Shown here piece after piece: positions 52,916 to 62,308 of a stretch of DNA of 63,637 nt (its first letter is position 1; every line of letters starts with the position of its first letter). The DNA comes from CAZPZZ01 sp964591245 (GTDB lineage Bacteria; Acidobacteriota; Vicinamibacteria; Vicinamibacterales; UBA8438). Location: contig CAZPZZ010000006.1 of assembly GCA_964591245.1 (NCBI GenBank), forward strand, positions 1 through 63,637. The letters run 5' to 3'. The position numbers were made by a program, and so were the translations under genes. The notes below the pieces were generated by a model, which saw only the letters and a program-made list of their open reading frames with translations, made no database searches and was not told where the DNA came from.

Positions 52916-53935
52916 ATGAAACCACTGCGTGTACTTGCCCTCGTGCATGACTACCTCGTACCTCCGGATGATGTCAGGGGCGTCGACGTGGTCAACGCAC
53001 CGTGGAAGACCGAATTCGACGTCACGAACACCCTGGCCGCCATGGGACACAAGGTGTACACCGCCGGCATCGGGAACACAATTGGAACGATCGCCGATTG
53101 GGCCGACGAGATACAACCCTCCATCGTGTTCAACCTCATGGAGGCGTTCCGTGAAATCGGGACCTTCGACCAGAATATCGTAAGCCACCTCGAACTCGTG
53201 CAACTCCAATATACGGGGTGCAACCCACGCGGCCTCATCTTGTCACGCGACAAGGCCCTCACGAAGACAATCCTCGCTTCAAACGGAATCCCGGTCCCAG
53301 AATTCGTGATCTTCAGGAGAGGACATATCGTCCAGCAACCGACCAGACTACGATTTCCTTTGATCGTCAAGTCACTGACCCAGGATGCCTCCTTTGGTAT
53401 CGCGCAGGCATCGATCGTCACGAGCGAACGACAGTTCGCAGAGCGCGTCGCATTCGTTCACGATGCACTACATACCGACGCTATTGCGGAACAGTACATT
53501 GACGGACGTGAACTCTACGTTGGCGTCATCGGCAATGAACGCCTCCACGCGTTCCCAGTGTGGGAAATGCAGTTCGAGAAAATGCCGGCAGGAGTGCATC
53601 GCATTGCAACCGCTCGGGTCAAATGGAGCAGTGACTATCAGCAAAAAAATGGCATCAGATGTGGGAAGGCTCGCCTGTCACGGCGAAGCCGCGAGGATAT
53701 TCAGTCCATTGCCAAACAGGCATTTCGTTGCCTGCAGATGAACGGATACGGTCGCATCGACATCAGACTCGACGCCGAAGGCCGCCCCTGGGTACTTGAG
53801 GCGAACGCCAACCCACAGCTCGCCTACGGCGAAGACTTCGCCGAATCAGCCCACCATGACGGGGTCCCCTACGAGTCGCTACTGCAGCGCATCCTGAACG
53901 TCGGACTACAATGGCGGGCAGAGCGTGGCGGCTGA
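52916..53935 (+). CDS. ATP-grasp ligase related to D-alanine-D-alanine ligase
   Basis: A 339-aa cytoplasmic protein with a pre-ATP-grasp domain (VLALVHDYLVPPDD, VFNLMEAFREIG, a variant of the VFN..E of Ddl) and an ATP-grasp core: SRDKALTKTILASNGIPVPEF, FPLIVKSLTQDASFGIA, EQYIDGRELYVGVIGN, and the metal-binding VLEANANPQLA. Ddl has the same layout but usually ends NTxPGMT; here it is ANPQLAYGEDFAESA. It may ligate amino acids to peptides or other carboxylates. The ATG at 52916 has GGAG upstream. It converges on the CxxHxxM protein gene (11 bases between stops). Not assignable to peptidoglycan synthesis from context. Confidence 0.85.
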   Translation: MKPLRVLALVHDYLVPPDDVRGVDVVNAPWKTEFDVTNTLAAMGHKVYTAGIGNTIGTIADWADEIQPSIVFNLMEAFREIGTFDQNIVSHLELVQLQYTGCNPRGLILSRDKALTKTILASNGIPVPEFVIFRRGHIVQQPTRLRFPLIVKSLTQDASFGIAQASIVTSERQFAERVAFVHDALHTDAIAEQYIDGRELYVGVIGNERLHAFPVWEMQFEKMPAGVHRIATARVKWSSDYQQKNGIRCGKARLSRRSREDIQSIAKQAFRCLQMNGYGRIDIRLDAEGRPWVLEANANPQLAYGEDFAESAHHDGVPYESLLQRILNVGLQWRAERGG

Positions 53936-53946
53936 AACAACGTGCG

Positions 53947-54648
53947 CTACTCCAGTTCGAAAACAACCTCGGTCACCTCTCCAGCCGTGACAGTCACGGA
54001 CTGGGAGACGCCGGCCAGCTGTTCATGCCAAACCGTCAATTCATGAGTACCGGCTGGCACTCCCTCGATGCTGAAGCTACCATCGAGCGCGCTGACCGCA
54101 CCAACGTCGTTGCTGACGACGATCCATCCACGCATCCAGGCATGTGAATCGCACTCAATACGTACGACGCCAGGTCGACGCAACGGCCGGCTCACCTCCA
54201 TGCCAGCAAAAGGCATCGCGATATTGAAACCCGTACGGTTTCGATCGTCATACGAATGCGTCGAGTGTAATGTGTCGTCCTGGCTCGTCACGAGTAACTG
54301 GCTTCGAGTACGGGCGATCTGCACACGCGGTACGAACTGACACCCCACATTGTCGATCACCGGCGTCGGCGGATCGTCGGGCCAAGGTAGACCGGTCACT
54401 CGCACCACAGCATTCCCAACATATCCATCAGTATCGGCGAGAATTGCCTCGTTCGCGACGGTGTCGCCGCAAACAGCTTGATCGGCTGTAACAGCCACGG
54501 TGGAGGGAACTGGCGGTTCAGCCATCGTGACAATGCCGCGAATGACGCCTGTCCCCTGGTTTCCACTCAGGAGAGAAGTCAGGATCGCCAGGACCACTAC
54601 GCATGCCCCTCCCCGGCCCAGCGCCATCACGAGTGTGCGTGTCTTCAT
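53947..54648 (-). CDS. Exported cupredoxin-like / carboxypeptidase-regulatory-domain protein
   Basis: A 233-aa protein with an N-terminal membrane or signal segment (GACVVVLAILTSLLSG). Two parts follow: a beta domain (RGIVTMAEPPVPSTVAV...) with a central HSTHSYDDRN, and a C-terminal fold with RIECDSHAWMRGWIVVSND, where CxxHxxM looks like a blue-copper-type ligand loop, then a carboxypeptidase-regulatory-like strand set (SFSIEGVPAGTHELTVWHEQ). Similar proteins sit near respiratory or methylamine-type genes, but none is here. Copper binding is a guess from the loop. The ATG at 54648 gives the cleanest export signal. The ABC exporter gene lies 51 bases upstream on the same strand. Confidence 0.75.
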   Translation of the reverse strand: MKTRTLVMALGRGGACVVVLAILTSLLSGNQGTGVIRGIVTMAEPPVPSTVAVTADQAVCGDTVANEAILADTDGYVGNAVVRVTGLPWPDDPPTPVIDNVGCQFVPRVQIARTRSQLLVTSQDDTLHSTHSYDDRNRTGFNIAMPFAGMEVSRPLRRPGVVRIECDSHAWMRGWIVVSNDVGAVSALDGSFSIEGVPAGTHELTVWHEQLAGVSQSVTVTAGEVTEVVFELE

Positions 54649-54699
54649 ACGTTTAAGGATACTTGCCTGAGGCAGCCTACCCAATGGTAGTTCTAGGCC

Positions 54700-56559
54700 C
54701 TACACGGTCGCCGCACCAGCGCGCGTTTTGGGTAGCCGAACCGTTTCCGGCTCCGGCGTGAAATCCTCGCCAGGATTAATGAACCGGTCTTGCTCGAAGC
54801 GATACTGCGTATCATAGAGATCGCGGTATCGACCTCCCGCCGCTAACAACTCGGCGTGGGTCCCACATTCAACGATCGCACCTTGCTCAAGGACTACGAT
54901 CTGATCAGCACTCTGGATCGTCGAAAGACGATGCGCTATGACGAACGTGGTACGTCCACGACGCAGGGCTCGAAGTCCGTCCTGAATCATCGCTTCGCTC
55001 TCGCTATCAAGGCTTGACGTCGCCTCGTCGAGAATCAAAATTCGAGGATCAGCGAGAATCGCCCGCGCGATCGCAACACGCTGTCGCTGTCCCCCGGACA
55101 GCTTGACCCCACGCTCACCAACAATCGTCTCGTACCCCTCCGGGAACCCACGAATGAACTCGTCGCAGTGTGCAATACGGCTAACGGCTTCGATCTCTGC
55201 CCGTGTCGCGTGCCGACGGGCAAAACTAATATTCGAGGCGACGGACCCGTCAAAAAGAAAGTTCTCTTGCAACACGACCCCAAGTTGCCGACGGTAATCA
55301 GCCAACTTGAGAGTCGCGAGATCGCGACCATCCACCACTACTCGTCCCTGTTCTGGCCGATTAAACGCCATCACGAGGCTTACCAACGTGCTCTTTCCGG
55401 ACCCGCTCGAACCGACCAACGCGGTCGTACTACCGGAAGGTGCGGAAAGCGACACGTCGCGCAGGACCGGGACCCCGGTTGTATAAGAGAACGTGACATG
55501 CTCCAGTTTGATATCACCCGTTAACGAGGTAATTGACGCACGCGACGAATCCTCATCAATCTCGGTTGGTGTGCCCAGGATCTCGCGAATGCGATCGAGG
55601 CCGGCGAATGCTTCGGTAATTTGAGTACCAATGGACGCAATCTGCATCACCGGGGCCACCACAACACCCGTAAACAACAAGTAACGCAGAAGATCCCCGA
55701 CTGACCAGTCCCCGGCGATGATCGCGCGCCCCCCCATGACGATCATCAACGCACCGATACTCCCGATGATGAGCGATGCTGCGGACCCAGTCGCCGACAC
55801 GCCGGTCACCGTCTTGGCCACATTCCGCAACATGCGATGCGCACCCTTGGCAAACACGAGTTGTTCGCGCTTCTCCACGTTGTACGCCTTGATAATGCGA
55901 ACTCCTCCCAACGTCTCACCCAGCCGCCCCGTGACCTCGGCATTAAGCTTTCCGCGCTCACGAAACAACGGGCGCAACTTCGAGAAGGCCACACTCATAC
56001 CGAAACCAAACAGCACCAGAAGTGCAAGCGTCACCGTCGTCAGTCGCCAGTTCAGGTAGAAGAGCACGGTGAGACCAAAGGCCGCCGTGACGAACCCGCC
56101 AACAAGCTGCGCCAACCCAGTGCCCACAAGGTTGCGAATACCTTCTGCGTCGGTCATCACCCGCGAGATCAACATGCCAGTCTTGGTTGAATCGAAATAA
56201 CCGACAGGCAGGCGCGTAACATGGCGCTGCACGCGCTTCCGCATCTCCGTGATGGCTCGCTGCGCGGCGACCCCGAGGACCTGGGAGAGCGCGAACCCGG
56301 TACTAGCCTGAACCAGCGTCGCAGCCGCACCAGCCAACGCTAAGGGCACCAACAAGTCTCCACGCGCCTGCGCAATGACATCATCCACCACATAGCCAGA
56401 CATCCAAGGCAAGACGAGCCCAGCCACCCGACTGACCAACAAGAGCAGGAGCCCGAGAGCCAGCCGATACCGATGAGCCTGGACGATCGCCCGGGCTTCT
56501 ACCCAGGCCCCTGGAGTCACCAGCCGCTTTCTGGCTTTCGAAGAAGTCTGTTCTGCCAT
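54700..56559 (-). CDS. ABC exporter, fused membrane and ATPase domains (MsbA-like)
   Basis: A 619-aa half-transporter that works as a homodimer. Residues about 30-320 form six transmembrane helices (RLALGLLLLLVSRVAGLVLPW, LLVPLALAGAAATLVQ and others) with the coupling-helix text RVQRHVTRLPVGYFD. The ATPase domain has Walker A GSSGSGKSTL, Q-loop VVLQENFLFDG, signature LSGGQRQRVAIARAIL, Walker B ILILDEATSSLD and the switch histidine in VIAHRLST. MsbA flips lipid A precursors; relatives export drugs or lipids, so the cargo is open. The ATG at 56559 is preferred to a GTG one codon earlier. Divergent from dinB. Confidence 0.91.
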   Translation of the reverse strand: MAEQTSSKARKRLVTPGAWVEARAIVQAHRYRLALGLLLLLVSRVAGLVLPWMSGYVVDDVIAQARGDLLVPLALAGAAATLVQASTGFALSQVLGVAAQRAITEMRKRVQRHVTRLPVGYFDSTKTGMLISRVMTDAEGIRNLVGTGLAQLVGGFVTAAFGLTVLFYLNWRLTTVTLALLVLFGFGMSVAFSKLRPLFRERGKLNAEVTGRLGETLGGVRIIKAYNVEKREQLVFAKGAHRMLRNVAKTVTGVSATGSAASLIIGSIGALMIVMGGRAIIAGDWSVGDLLRYLLFTGVVVAPVMQIASIGTQITEAFAGLDRIREILGTPTEIDEDSSRASITSLTGDIKLEHVTFSYTTGVPVLRDVSLSAPSGSTTALVGSSGSGKSTLVSLVMAFNRPEQGRVVVDGRDLATLKLADYRRQLGVVLQENFLFDGSVASNISFARRHATRAEIEAVSRIAHCDEFIRGFPEGYETIVGERGVKLSGGQRQRVAIARAILADPRILILDEATSSLDSESEAMIQDGLRALRRGRTTFVIAHRLSTIQSADQIVVLEQGAIVECGTHAELLAAGGRYRDLYDTQYRFEQDRFINPGEDFTPEPETVRLPKTRAGAATV

Positions 56560-56704
56560 CACGTTCCAATCTTACCAACCAACCCGCCAACTCGTGGGCC
56601 TACGTCAGTCAACGTTTCCGAACCACACAACCACTCGAACACTCTTGAATTGTATGTCGCGTGGACAACTTCCCTGTCGGCAACCGAAGGGATAGACTTT
56701 CGCC

Positions 56705-57796
56705 GTGTCTTCTCTTGCTCGACGGATCCTGCACCTTGATATGGATGCGTTTTATGCGTCAGTCGAGCAACGGGATGACGCAGCCCTTCGGGGCAAACCG
56801 GTCGCCGTCGGCGGGCGGCCAGAAGCGCGCGGCGTTGTGGCCGCCGCCAGTTATGAAGCGCGCACATTTGGCATCCGGTCTGCGATGTCCATGGCCAAGG
56901 CCATACGACGTTGCCCAGACCTCATTATCGTGCGTCCTGATTTCACTCGATATCGAGATATCTCAACACAGATTTTCGACATGTACCGTGAAGTGACGCC
57001 TCTCGTCGAACCACTCTCGCTGGACGAGGCCTATCTGGACGTCACACGCAACAACTGGGGTGAACCATTGGCGACCAATGTCGCCAAACGCCTGAAGCAA
57101 CGGGTCCGCGAGGCGACGGGGCTCACCGTCTCGGCCGGGGCAGCCCCGAACAAGTTCCTGGCCAAGATCGCGTCCGCGTGGGATAAGCCAGATGGCCTCA
57201 CAATCATCGCCACCGAGCGCGTCGAGGCGTTTCTCCAGCAATTACCGGTCGACGCATTGTGGGGTGTCGGCCCAGTCACCGCAAAGCGGTTACGAGCCGT
57301 CGGCATTCGGCGTCTCGTAGACGTCCGAACCGCGGACCCACGCGCCCTTCGACACGCTGTGGGCAGCCACGTCGCCGTGCTCCAGCAACTGGCCCGCGGG
57401 ATCGACACACGCCCGGTCAGCCCCCACCGTACCGCGAAATCATCCGGCGCGGAACGCACCTACTCCAAGGACCTCACGGACGGTGTGACGATGCGCGAGG
57501 AGATCACTCGAATGGCCCACCGGACCGCAAGCCGACTCCATCAACGTCAACAGCGTGCAGTCACCGTGACCATCAAAGTCCGGTATTCGGATTTCACCAC
57601 CGTCACCCGCAGCCACAGTGAACGACCGCCCACCAGCGACGCGAACCGAATTACCGCACGAGCCCACGCACTCCTCAAGCGGACCGAGGCCGCCACCAGG
57701 CCGGTACGTCTACTCGGGATCAGCCTCCAGAATATCTCTCGGGATGACCCCGCCGATGACGCGTCACAGGAACCACGACTGCCACTCTTTCCATAG
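56705..57796 (+). CDS. dinB: DNA polymerase IV (DinB, Y-family)
   Basis: A 363-aa translesion polymerase. Seen: ILHLDMDAFYASVEQRDD with the first catalytic aspartate, the ARTFGIRSAMSM finger region, VEPLSLDEAYLDVT with the catalytic aspartate-glutamate pair, GAAPNKFLAKIASAWDKP and WGVGPVTAKRL (helix-hairpin-helix). The little-finger domain occupies the last about 120 residues. No clear C-terminal clamp-binding motif is apparent; the end reads RLPLFP, which could serve as one (LPLF). It starts at GTG 56705. It copies past damaged bases without proofreading. No LexA site was recognised upstream. Confidence 0.93.
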   Translation: MSSLARRILHLDMDAFYASVEQRDDAALRGKPVAVGGRPEARGVVAAASYEARTFGIRSAMSMAKAIRRCPDLIIVRPDFTRYRDISTQIFDMYREVTPLVEPLSLDEAYLDVTRNNWGEPLATNVAKRLKQRVREATGLTVSAGAAPNKFLAKIASAWDKPDGLTIIATERVEAFLQQLPVDALWGVGPVTAKRLRAVGIRRLVDVRTADPRALRHAVGSHVAVLQQLARGIDTRPVSPHRTAKSSGAERTYSKDLTDGVTMREEITRMAHRTASRLHQRQQRAVTVTIKVRYSDFTTVTRSHSERPPTSDANRITARAHALLKRTEAATRPVRLLGISLQNISRDDPADDASQEPRLPLFP

Positions 57797-57972
57797 ACAG
57801 ACTCGGGCCCCGCACCGTGCACTGTCTGCGTAAACGCCTCGACGTTTATCCCCCTCCTCGATGCACCGACATTGCCCAACTGCACATGCTCACCCTCACC
57901 GCAGGGCTCCAGTCTGTAGCCAAGAAACAACCTGAGGAACTTGACGGCCCACGATTGCGGTAAGATCCGGTT

Positions 57973-58212
57973 ATGCTCAAGGGCACGCGCGCGGCGGTCT
58001 TGCGCAAAGTGCAACCAATCAGTGTGCATGGTCAGATCTCCTGGGACGTCTTCTTCAGTGACCCAGACGATCTCGATGGACCGTTGCAGATGGTGAGAGT
58101 CGGTCCAGAAGCCGTCGAGCGGGATCTGGAACCAGGCGACCGCATCGCCCTGGAATATCTGTTGGGCAGCGTCATAAGTGTGACGCGCGCACGACACGGC
58201 GACTCCGAGTGA
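57973..58212 (+). CDS. Short conserved-type protein of unknown function
   Basis: A 79-aa cytoplasmic protein starting at an ATG. Beta-rich by pattern: RKVQPISVHGQISWDVFFSDPDD, PLQMVRVGPEAV and LEPGDRIALEYLLGSVISVTRA. It has no cysteine, no membrane segment and no signal. The compact alternation suggests an OB- or SH3-like barrel, but I do not recognise it. It precedes rsgA by 61 bases on the same strand and may be co-transcribed with it. Confidence 0.55.
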   Translation: MLKGTRAAVLRKVQPISVHGQISWDVFFSDPDDLDGPLQMVRVGPEAVERDLEPGDRIALEYLLGSVISVTRARHGDSE

Positions 58213-58273
58213 CAGCGCCCCCGAGTAGACGCTTCATCTTTCGGTCCATGGAAGCGCGGCATCTCTGCAGCGT

Positions 58274-59377
58274 ATGACGACCCGACGCGGCGATAGGCGC
58301 CCCCTCGAGAGTCTCGGCTGGGATACGAGATTCTCAGCCGCATTCGCAACACATGCCGAACAGGGGCTTGTCCCCGCCAGAGTGGCGGTGACTCATAACT
58401 ACCTCTATACACTCACTACACCAGACGGCGAACTCACGGCCGAAATCACCGGGCGTCTTCGGCACCAAACAGCCAGCGCCGACGCGATGCCGGTCGTCGG
58501 TGATTGGGTCGCTATTCGGCCCACCACAACGGAGCCGCGAGCCACAATTGAAGCCATTTTGCCCCGGCGAAGTAGTTTTTCACGCAAAGCTGCCGGCGAA
58601 CCAACCAGACGGCAACTCATCGCCGCCAATATCGATACGGTGTTCCTGGTCTGCGGATTGGATAGCGACTTCAACATTCGGCGCATCGAACGGTATCTGG
58701 TCGCGATTCAACAAAGTGGGGCAGCACCCGTCCTTATACTCAATAAATCCGATCTTGGCCCGCAACACGAGGACGCTGCGCAGGCGGCAGCGGCAATCGC
58801 TCCAGAAACGCCGCTCCATGTCATCAGCTGTCTGCAGCAAACCGGTGCGGACCCACTCCGGGCACATCTCACCCCCGGTCGGACCATCGCACTCCTCGGC
58901 TCTTCAGGCGTCGGCAAGTCCACAATCATTAACCGATTATTGGGCGTCGAGCGCCAGCGTACGGGTGCCGTCCGAGTTCGCGATTCGCGCGGACGACACA
59001 CCACGACCCAACGAGAACTGATCCCCATGCCAGGAGGGGCATTGCTCATCGATACACCTGGCATGCGCGAGCTGCAGCTGTGGGAAAGCACCGACGCGCT
59101 TGATGAAGCCTTCGACGACATCGATGCCCTCGCTGCCTCCTGTCGTTTCCGAGACTGCGCGCATAACCAAGAACCCGGATGCGCCGTCCGCGAAGCGGTC
59201 GATGAAGGCCGGCTCACGGCAGTGCGCCTCGAGAGTTTCCGTCGACTGCGGAATGAAGACCTCCAGTTGCAGCAACGCCGTGACGAACTGGCCCGGCTCA
59301 ACGAGCAACGTCGCGTCAAAACCGTACACCGAACAATGCGGGCCCTACGGCACAACCGGCTCACCGATAAGTCCTAG
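58274..59377 (+). CDS. rsgA: Small ribosomal subunit biogenesis GTPase RsgA
   Basis: A 367-aa circularly permuted GTPase that checks late 30S subunit assembly. Domain order: N-terminal OB fold (ARVAVTHNYLYTLTT... ), then G4 NKSD (LILNKSDLG) ahead of G1 LGSSGVGKSTI and G3 DTPGM, and a C-terminal zinc finger with CRFRDCAHNQEPGC. The order G4-G1-G3 confirms the permutation. The last about 60 residues are charged and helical (DLQLQQRRDELARLNEQRR). Length is normal. It sits downstream of the 79-aa gene and 35 bases ahead of the amidohydrolase gene, possibly one transcript. Confidence 0.93.
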   Translation: MTTRRGDRRPLESLGWDTRFSAAFATHAEQGLVPARVAVTHNYLYTLTTPDGELTAEITGRLRHQTASADAMPVVGDWVAIRPTTTEPRATIEAILPRRSSFSRKAAGEPTRRQLIAANIDTVFLVCGLDSDFNIRRIERYLVAIQQSGAAPVLILNKSDLGPQHEDAAQAAAAIAPETPLHVISCLQQTGADPLRAHLTPGRTIALLGSSGVGKSTIINRLLGVERQRTGAVRVRDSRGRHTTTQRELIPMPGGALLIDTPGMRELQLWESTDALDEAFDDIDALAASCRFRDCAHNQEPGCAVREAVDEGRLTAVRLESFRRLRNEDLQLQQRRDELARLNEQRRVKTVHRTMRALRHNRLTDKS

Positions 59378-59412
59378 AGTCCAATTGCGGTTCCCATGAG
59401 GAGAACATTCAG

Positions 59413-60624
59413 ATGAAGACCTCCATCCTTTCCCTCGCCATAACCATCCTCGTCTCCGGCGACGTCTTCGCCCAAGAACCCCTGGTCACGATCCGGGCTG
59501 GCCGTCTCATCGACGGCACTGGACGTGTCCTGGAGAATGCGAGGATCACGCTTGAAGGCTCGCGCATCGCTCGTGTAGACCGGCTCCGCGGCGCGGTCAC
59601 ATACGACCTCTCTGACCTCACCGTGATGCCAGGTCTCATCGACACCCACGTCCACCTCGCAGCACACTTCGACGCAGACGGGCTGAACCACCACGACCCC
59701 GATGAAACCCCCGGGCAGACCATGCTCCACCTGGTGGAGAATGCCTACGCCACGTTGATGGCGGGTTTCACCACTGTGCAAAGTCTGGGCAGCATCGAAG
59801 ATCGAGAACTTCGCGAGGCGATCGCCCGGGGCACATTCCCAGGCCCACGCGTGTTGACCTCGCTCCGACCCGTCACCGCCGGCACAGGTCCCCCGGAGAC
59901 CATCCGAACGTTCGTCCGCCAGCTCGCGACCGACGGGGCAGACGTCGTGAAGGTGTTTGCCTCGGCCAGTATCCGAGAAGGCGGGGGACTCGTCATGAGC
60001 CAGGCACAACTGGACGCAGCCTGTGAAGAGGCCCAGCACGTCGGACTACGGACCGTTGTACATGCGTACGGTACCGATGGGTTGACGGCCACTATCGAGG
60101 CAGGGTGCGGCGGCATCGAGCATGGTAACCGGTACGACGACAGCGTCATCGAACTCATGGCAGCCCGGGGCACCTATCTCGATCCCCACGTGGGGTCGCT
60201 GTGGGCGAACTACTTCGAACATCGGGACCAATTCATTGGTCGAGGTAACTACACCGAAGAAGGCTTCGCGTTGATGGAAGAGGCTCGAGCCACCGGCTAT
60301 GACACGTTCCGGCGGACACTCCGGCACGATGGTGTGAAGGTTGTCTATGGAACGGACTCGGTTGCTGGCGCACACGGCCGAAACGCAGAGGAGCTTATCT
60401 ATCGTGTCCGAGACGGTGGACAAAGTCCGATGGACGCAATTATCTCCGCCACCGCCCTTGCCGCGGAATCCCTGGCGCTCGACGATCAGATCGGCACAAT
60501 TGAGTCGGATAGAGATGCTGATATTGTCGCCGTCGCTGGTAATCCGCTGACCGACATCACCGCTATGCGGAATGTACGCTTTGTCATGAAAGGCGGTGTC
60601 GTCTACAAACAAGAGCCACGCTGA
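59413..60624 (+). CDS. Secreted amidohydrolase (imidazolonepropionase-like)
   Basis: A 403-aa exported metal-dependent hydrolase. The signal peptide (SILSLAITILVSGDVFA) ends before QEP. Metal and catalytic elements: DTHVHLAAHF (HxH), DVVKVFASAS with the bridging lysine region, VVHAYGTDG and EHGNRYDD (histidines), and YGTDSVAGAH (catalytic aspartate). The flanking small beta domain (ITLEGSRIARVDRL; GTIESDRDADIVAVAGNPL) is intact. Members cleave cyclic amides, dipeptides or prolidase-type substrates; export suggests peptide or amide scavenging. A GAGGAG site lies upstream of the ATG. It is convergent with the epimerase gene. Confidence 0.9.
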   Translation: MKTSILSLAITILVSGDVFAQEPLVTIRAGRLIDGTGRVLENARITLEGSRIARVDRLRGAVTYDLSDLTVMPGLIDTHVHLAAHFDADGLNHHDPDETPGQTMLHLVENAYATLMAGFTTVQSLGSIEDRELREAIARGTFPGPRVLTSLRPVTAGTGPPETIRTFVRQLATDGADVVKVFASASIREGGGLVMSQAQLDAACEEAQHVGLRTVVHAYGTDGLTATIEAGCGGIEHGNRYDDSVIELMAARGTYLDPHVGSLWANYFEHRDQFIGRGNYTEEGFALMEEARATGYDTFRRTLRHDGVKVVYGTDSVAGAHGRNAEELIYRVRDGGQSPMDAIISATALAAESLALDDQIGTIESDRDADIVAVAGNPLTDITAMRNVRFVMKGGVVYKQEPR

Positions 60625-60710
60625 CGGCAAGCCGACGGCCACCTCGTCAGGAGAAGATGACTGCCGGACACGACGTGCTACGCTGCTCGCCTGAAGAGCT
60701 CCCCCTCTCT

Positions 60711-61718
60711 TCAGGCGCGGTAGTAGTCTCGATACCAATCCACGAAGCGAGCAATTCCCACCTCAACGGGGGTCGAGGGATGATAGCCAACGTCTTCAAC
60801 CAGCGCGTCGACATCGGCATGGGTAGCCAGCACATCACCCGCCTGTAATGGTAGCTGGTTCTTGATCGCCGTTCGCCCGAGACACCGCTCTAACTCCTCA
60901 ATTACCCTGGCCAACTCAACGGGTTTATTACAGCCAATATTGTAGAGTCGATATGGTGCGTTCGACGTAGCGGAATCTGGCGCATCCCCAGACCATTCCG
61001 GATTCGGTGTCGCGACCCGATCCAGAACTCGAACAACTCCCTCAACAATGTCATCGATATACGTGAAATCGCGATGGTGACGACCATAATTGAAGACATC
61101 AATCGGCTCACCCGCCAAGATCTGGCGAGTAAAGAGAAACACCGCCATGTCAGGCCGTGTCCAGGGCCCGTACACGGTAAAGAACCGCAAGCCAGTGGTA
61201 GGAATCCCAAAGAGATGGCTATAGGAATGCGCGAACAACTCATTTGCCTTTTTGCTCGCGGCGTACAGACTGAGCGGGTGATCGACGTTGTCATGCACCG
61301 AAGACGGCAAGCGAGTATTGGCACCATAGACAGAGCTACTTGACGCGTAGATCAAATGTTCAACGCCGTGGTGGCGACACCCTTCCAGAATATTGACAAA
61401 CCCGCTCAGGTTCGAACGGACGTAGATCTGGGGGTTCGTCAGCGAATACCGCACACCCGGCTGCGCAGCTAGGTTAACAACCCGCTGGATGGAGTGTTGT
61501 CGAAAGGCTCCGGCCACCGCCTCGGTATCTTCGAGATCAATTCGGAGGTCCTGAAACGTGGAGTACTGACTCAGACGGGACAAACGGTCCCGTTTGAGTT
61601 GCACATCATAGTAATCGTTCAGGTTGTCGACCCCTACAACCTCGTCGCCGCGCTCAACCAAACGTAAAGCCAATGCATTGCCGATAAACCCAGCCGCACC
61701 GGTCACGAGGACCTTCAT
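60711..61718 (-). CDS. UDP-glucuronate 4-epimerase-like NAD-dependent epimerase
   Basis: A 335-aa extended short-chain dehydrogenase. Seen: NAD-binding TGAAGFIGNALALRL, VDNLNDYYDVQLKRDRL (a stretch typical of UDP-glucuronate epimerases), NLAAQPGVRYS, IYASSSSVYGAN, catalytic YAASKKANE (YxxxK) and GLRFFTVYGPW. It interconverts UDP-glucuronate and UDP-galacturonate for surface polysaccharides. Its ATG overlaps the stop of the upstream yqgE-like gene (TGATG). The dehydrogenase at 44960 could supply related UDP-uronates. GalE-type specificity is a weaker alternative because of the DNLNDYY signature. Confidence 0.91.
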   Translation of the reverse strand: MKVLVTGAAGFIGNALALRLVERGDEVVGVDNLNDYYDVQLKRDRLSRLSQYSTFQDLRIDLEDTEAVAGAFRQHSIQRVVNLAAQPGVRYSLTNPQIYVRSNLSGFVNILEGCRHHGVEHLIYASSSSVYGANTRLPSSVHDNVDHPLSLYAASKKANELFAHSYSHLFGIPTTGLRFFTVYGPWTRPDMAVFLFTRQILAGEPIDVFNYGRHHRDFTYIDDIVEGVVRVLDRVATPNPEWSGDAPDSATSNAPYRLYNIGCNKPVELARVIEELERCLGRTAIKNQLPLQAGDVLATHADVDALVEDVGYHPSTPVEVGIARFVDWYRDYYRA

Positions 61719-62278
61719 CAGTGCACACCACTACCCATTTGCAACATCGACGGGTCGACTCCCAATCGGCGAATGGCCGCCTCCCACATCTGTGTGGCCC
61801 GGGTGTCAAAAATCAAATCCAGCTGAACATCGGAGATGAGCCAAGCCGACGCTGACAACTCGGCGTCCAGTTGCCCAGCCCCCCAACCGGCATAGCCCGT
61901 GAATAGACGCGTACGCTCCGGCGGTCCTTCTTCAAGCAATTGGCGTAAAAGCTCCGGCGACGTCGACAGATATAGCCCGTCGCAGACTTCCACCGATTTC
62001 GCTCCCGGCGGATCGTGCCCCATCAGAATCCACCCTCGCTCGGGCTCAACAGGACCACCGATCCACAGTTGCAGGCCATTGTCGGCCTCGACTGGTGGCG
62101 TGAGCTGTATCACCGACGAGGCGGGAGTATCGGTTTGACGATTGAGCACCAGCCCAAACGCCCCCTCTTCCCCATACTCGCACAGCAGCACAACAGCCTG
62201 TTTGAAGTTCGGATCATGGAGTTGCGGCATCGAGAGCAACAAGCGCGGAGCCAACGACTTAGCATTCACCTTTGGCAT
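61718..62278 (-). CDS. YqgE/AlgH family protein
   Basis: A 186-aa cytoplasmic protein of the UPF0301 (YqgE/AlgH) family. Seen: LAPRLLLSMPQLHDPNFKQAVVLLCEYGEEGAFGLVLNR at the N-terminus, with the family's typical MP-L-D-F--AVVL-C, then LWIGGPVEPERGWIL and RLFTGYAGWGAGQLDAEL. The biochemical role of the family is not settled; AlgH was first linked to alginate regulation in Pseudomonas. It lies between queG (30 bases upstream) and the epimerase gene (overlapping stop-start), so the three probably form an operon. Confidence 0.92.
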   Translation of the reverse strand: MPKVNAKSLAPRLLLSMPQLHDPNFKQAVVLLCEYGEEGAFGLVLNRQTDTPASSVIQLTPPVEADNGLQLWIGGPVEPERGWILMGHDPPGAKSVEVCDGLYLSTSPELLRQLLEEGPPERTRLFTGYAGWGAGQLDAELSASAWLISDVQLDLIFDTRATQMWEAAIRRLGVDPSMLQMGSGVH

Positions 62279-62308
62279 GGTCTGTCACCATCATAGTGCA
62301 GGTTGGCT

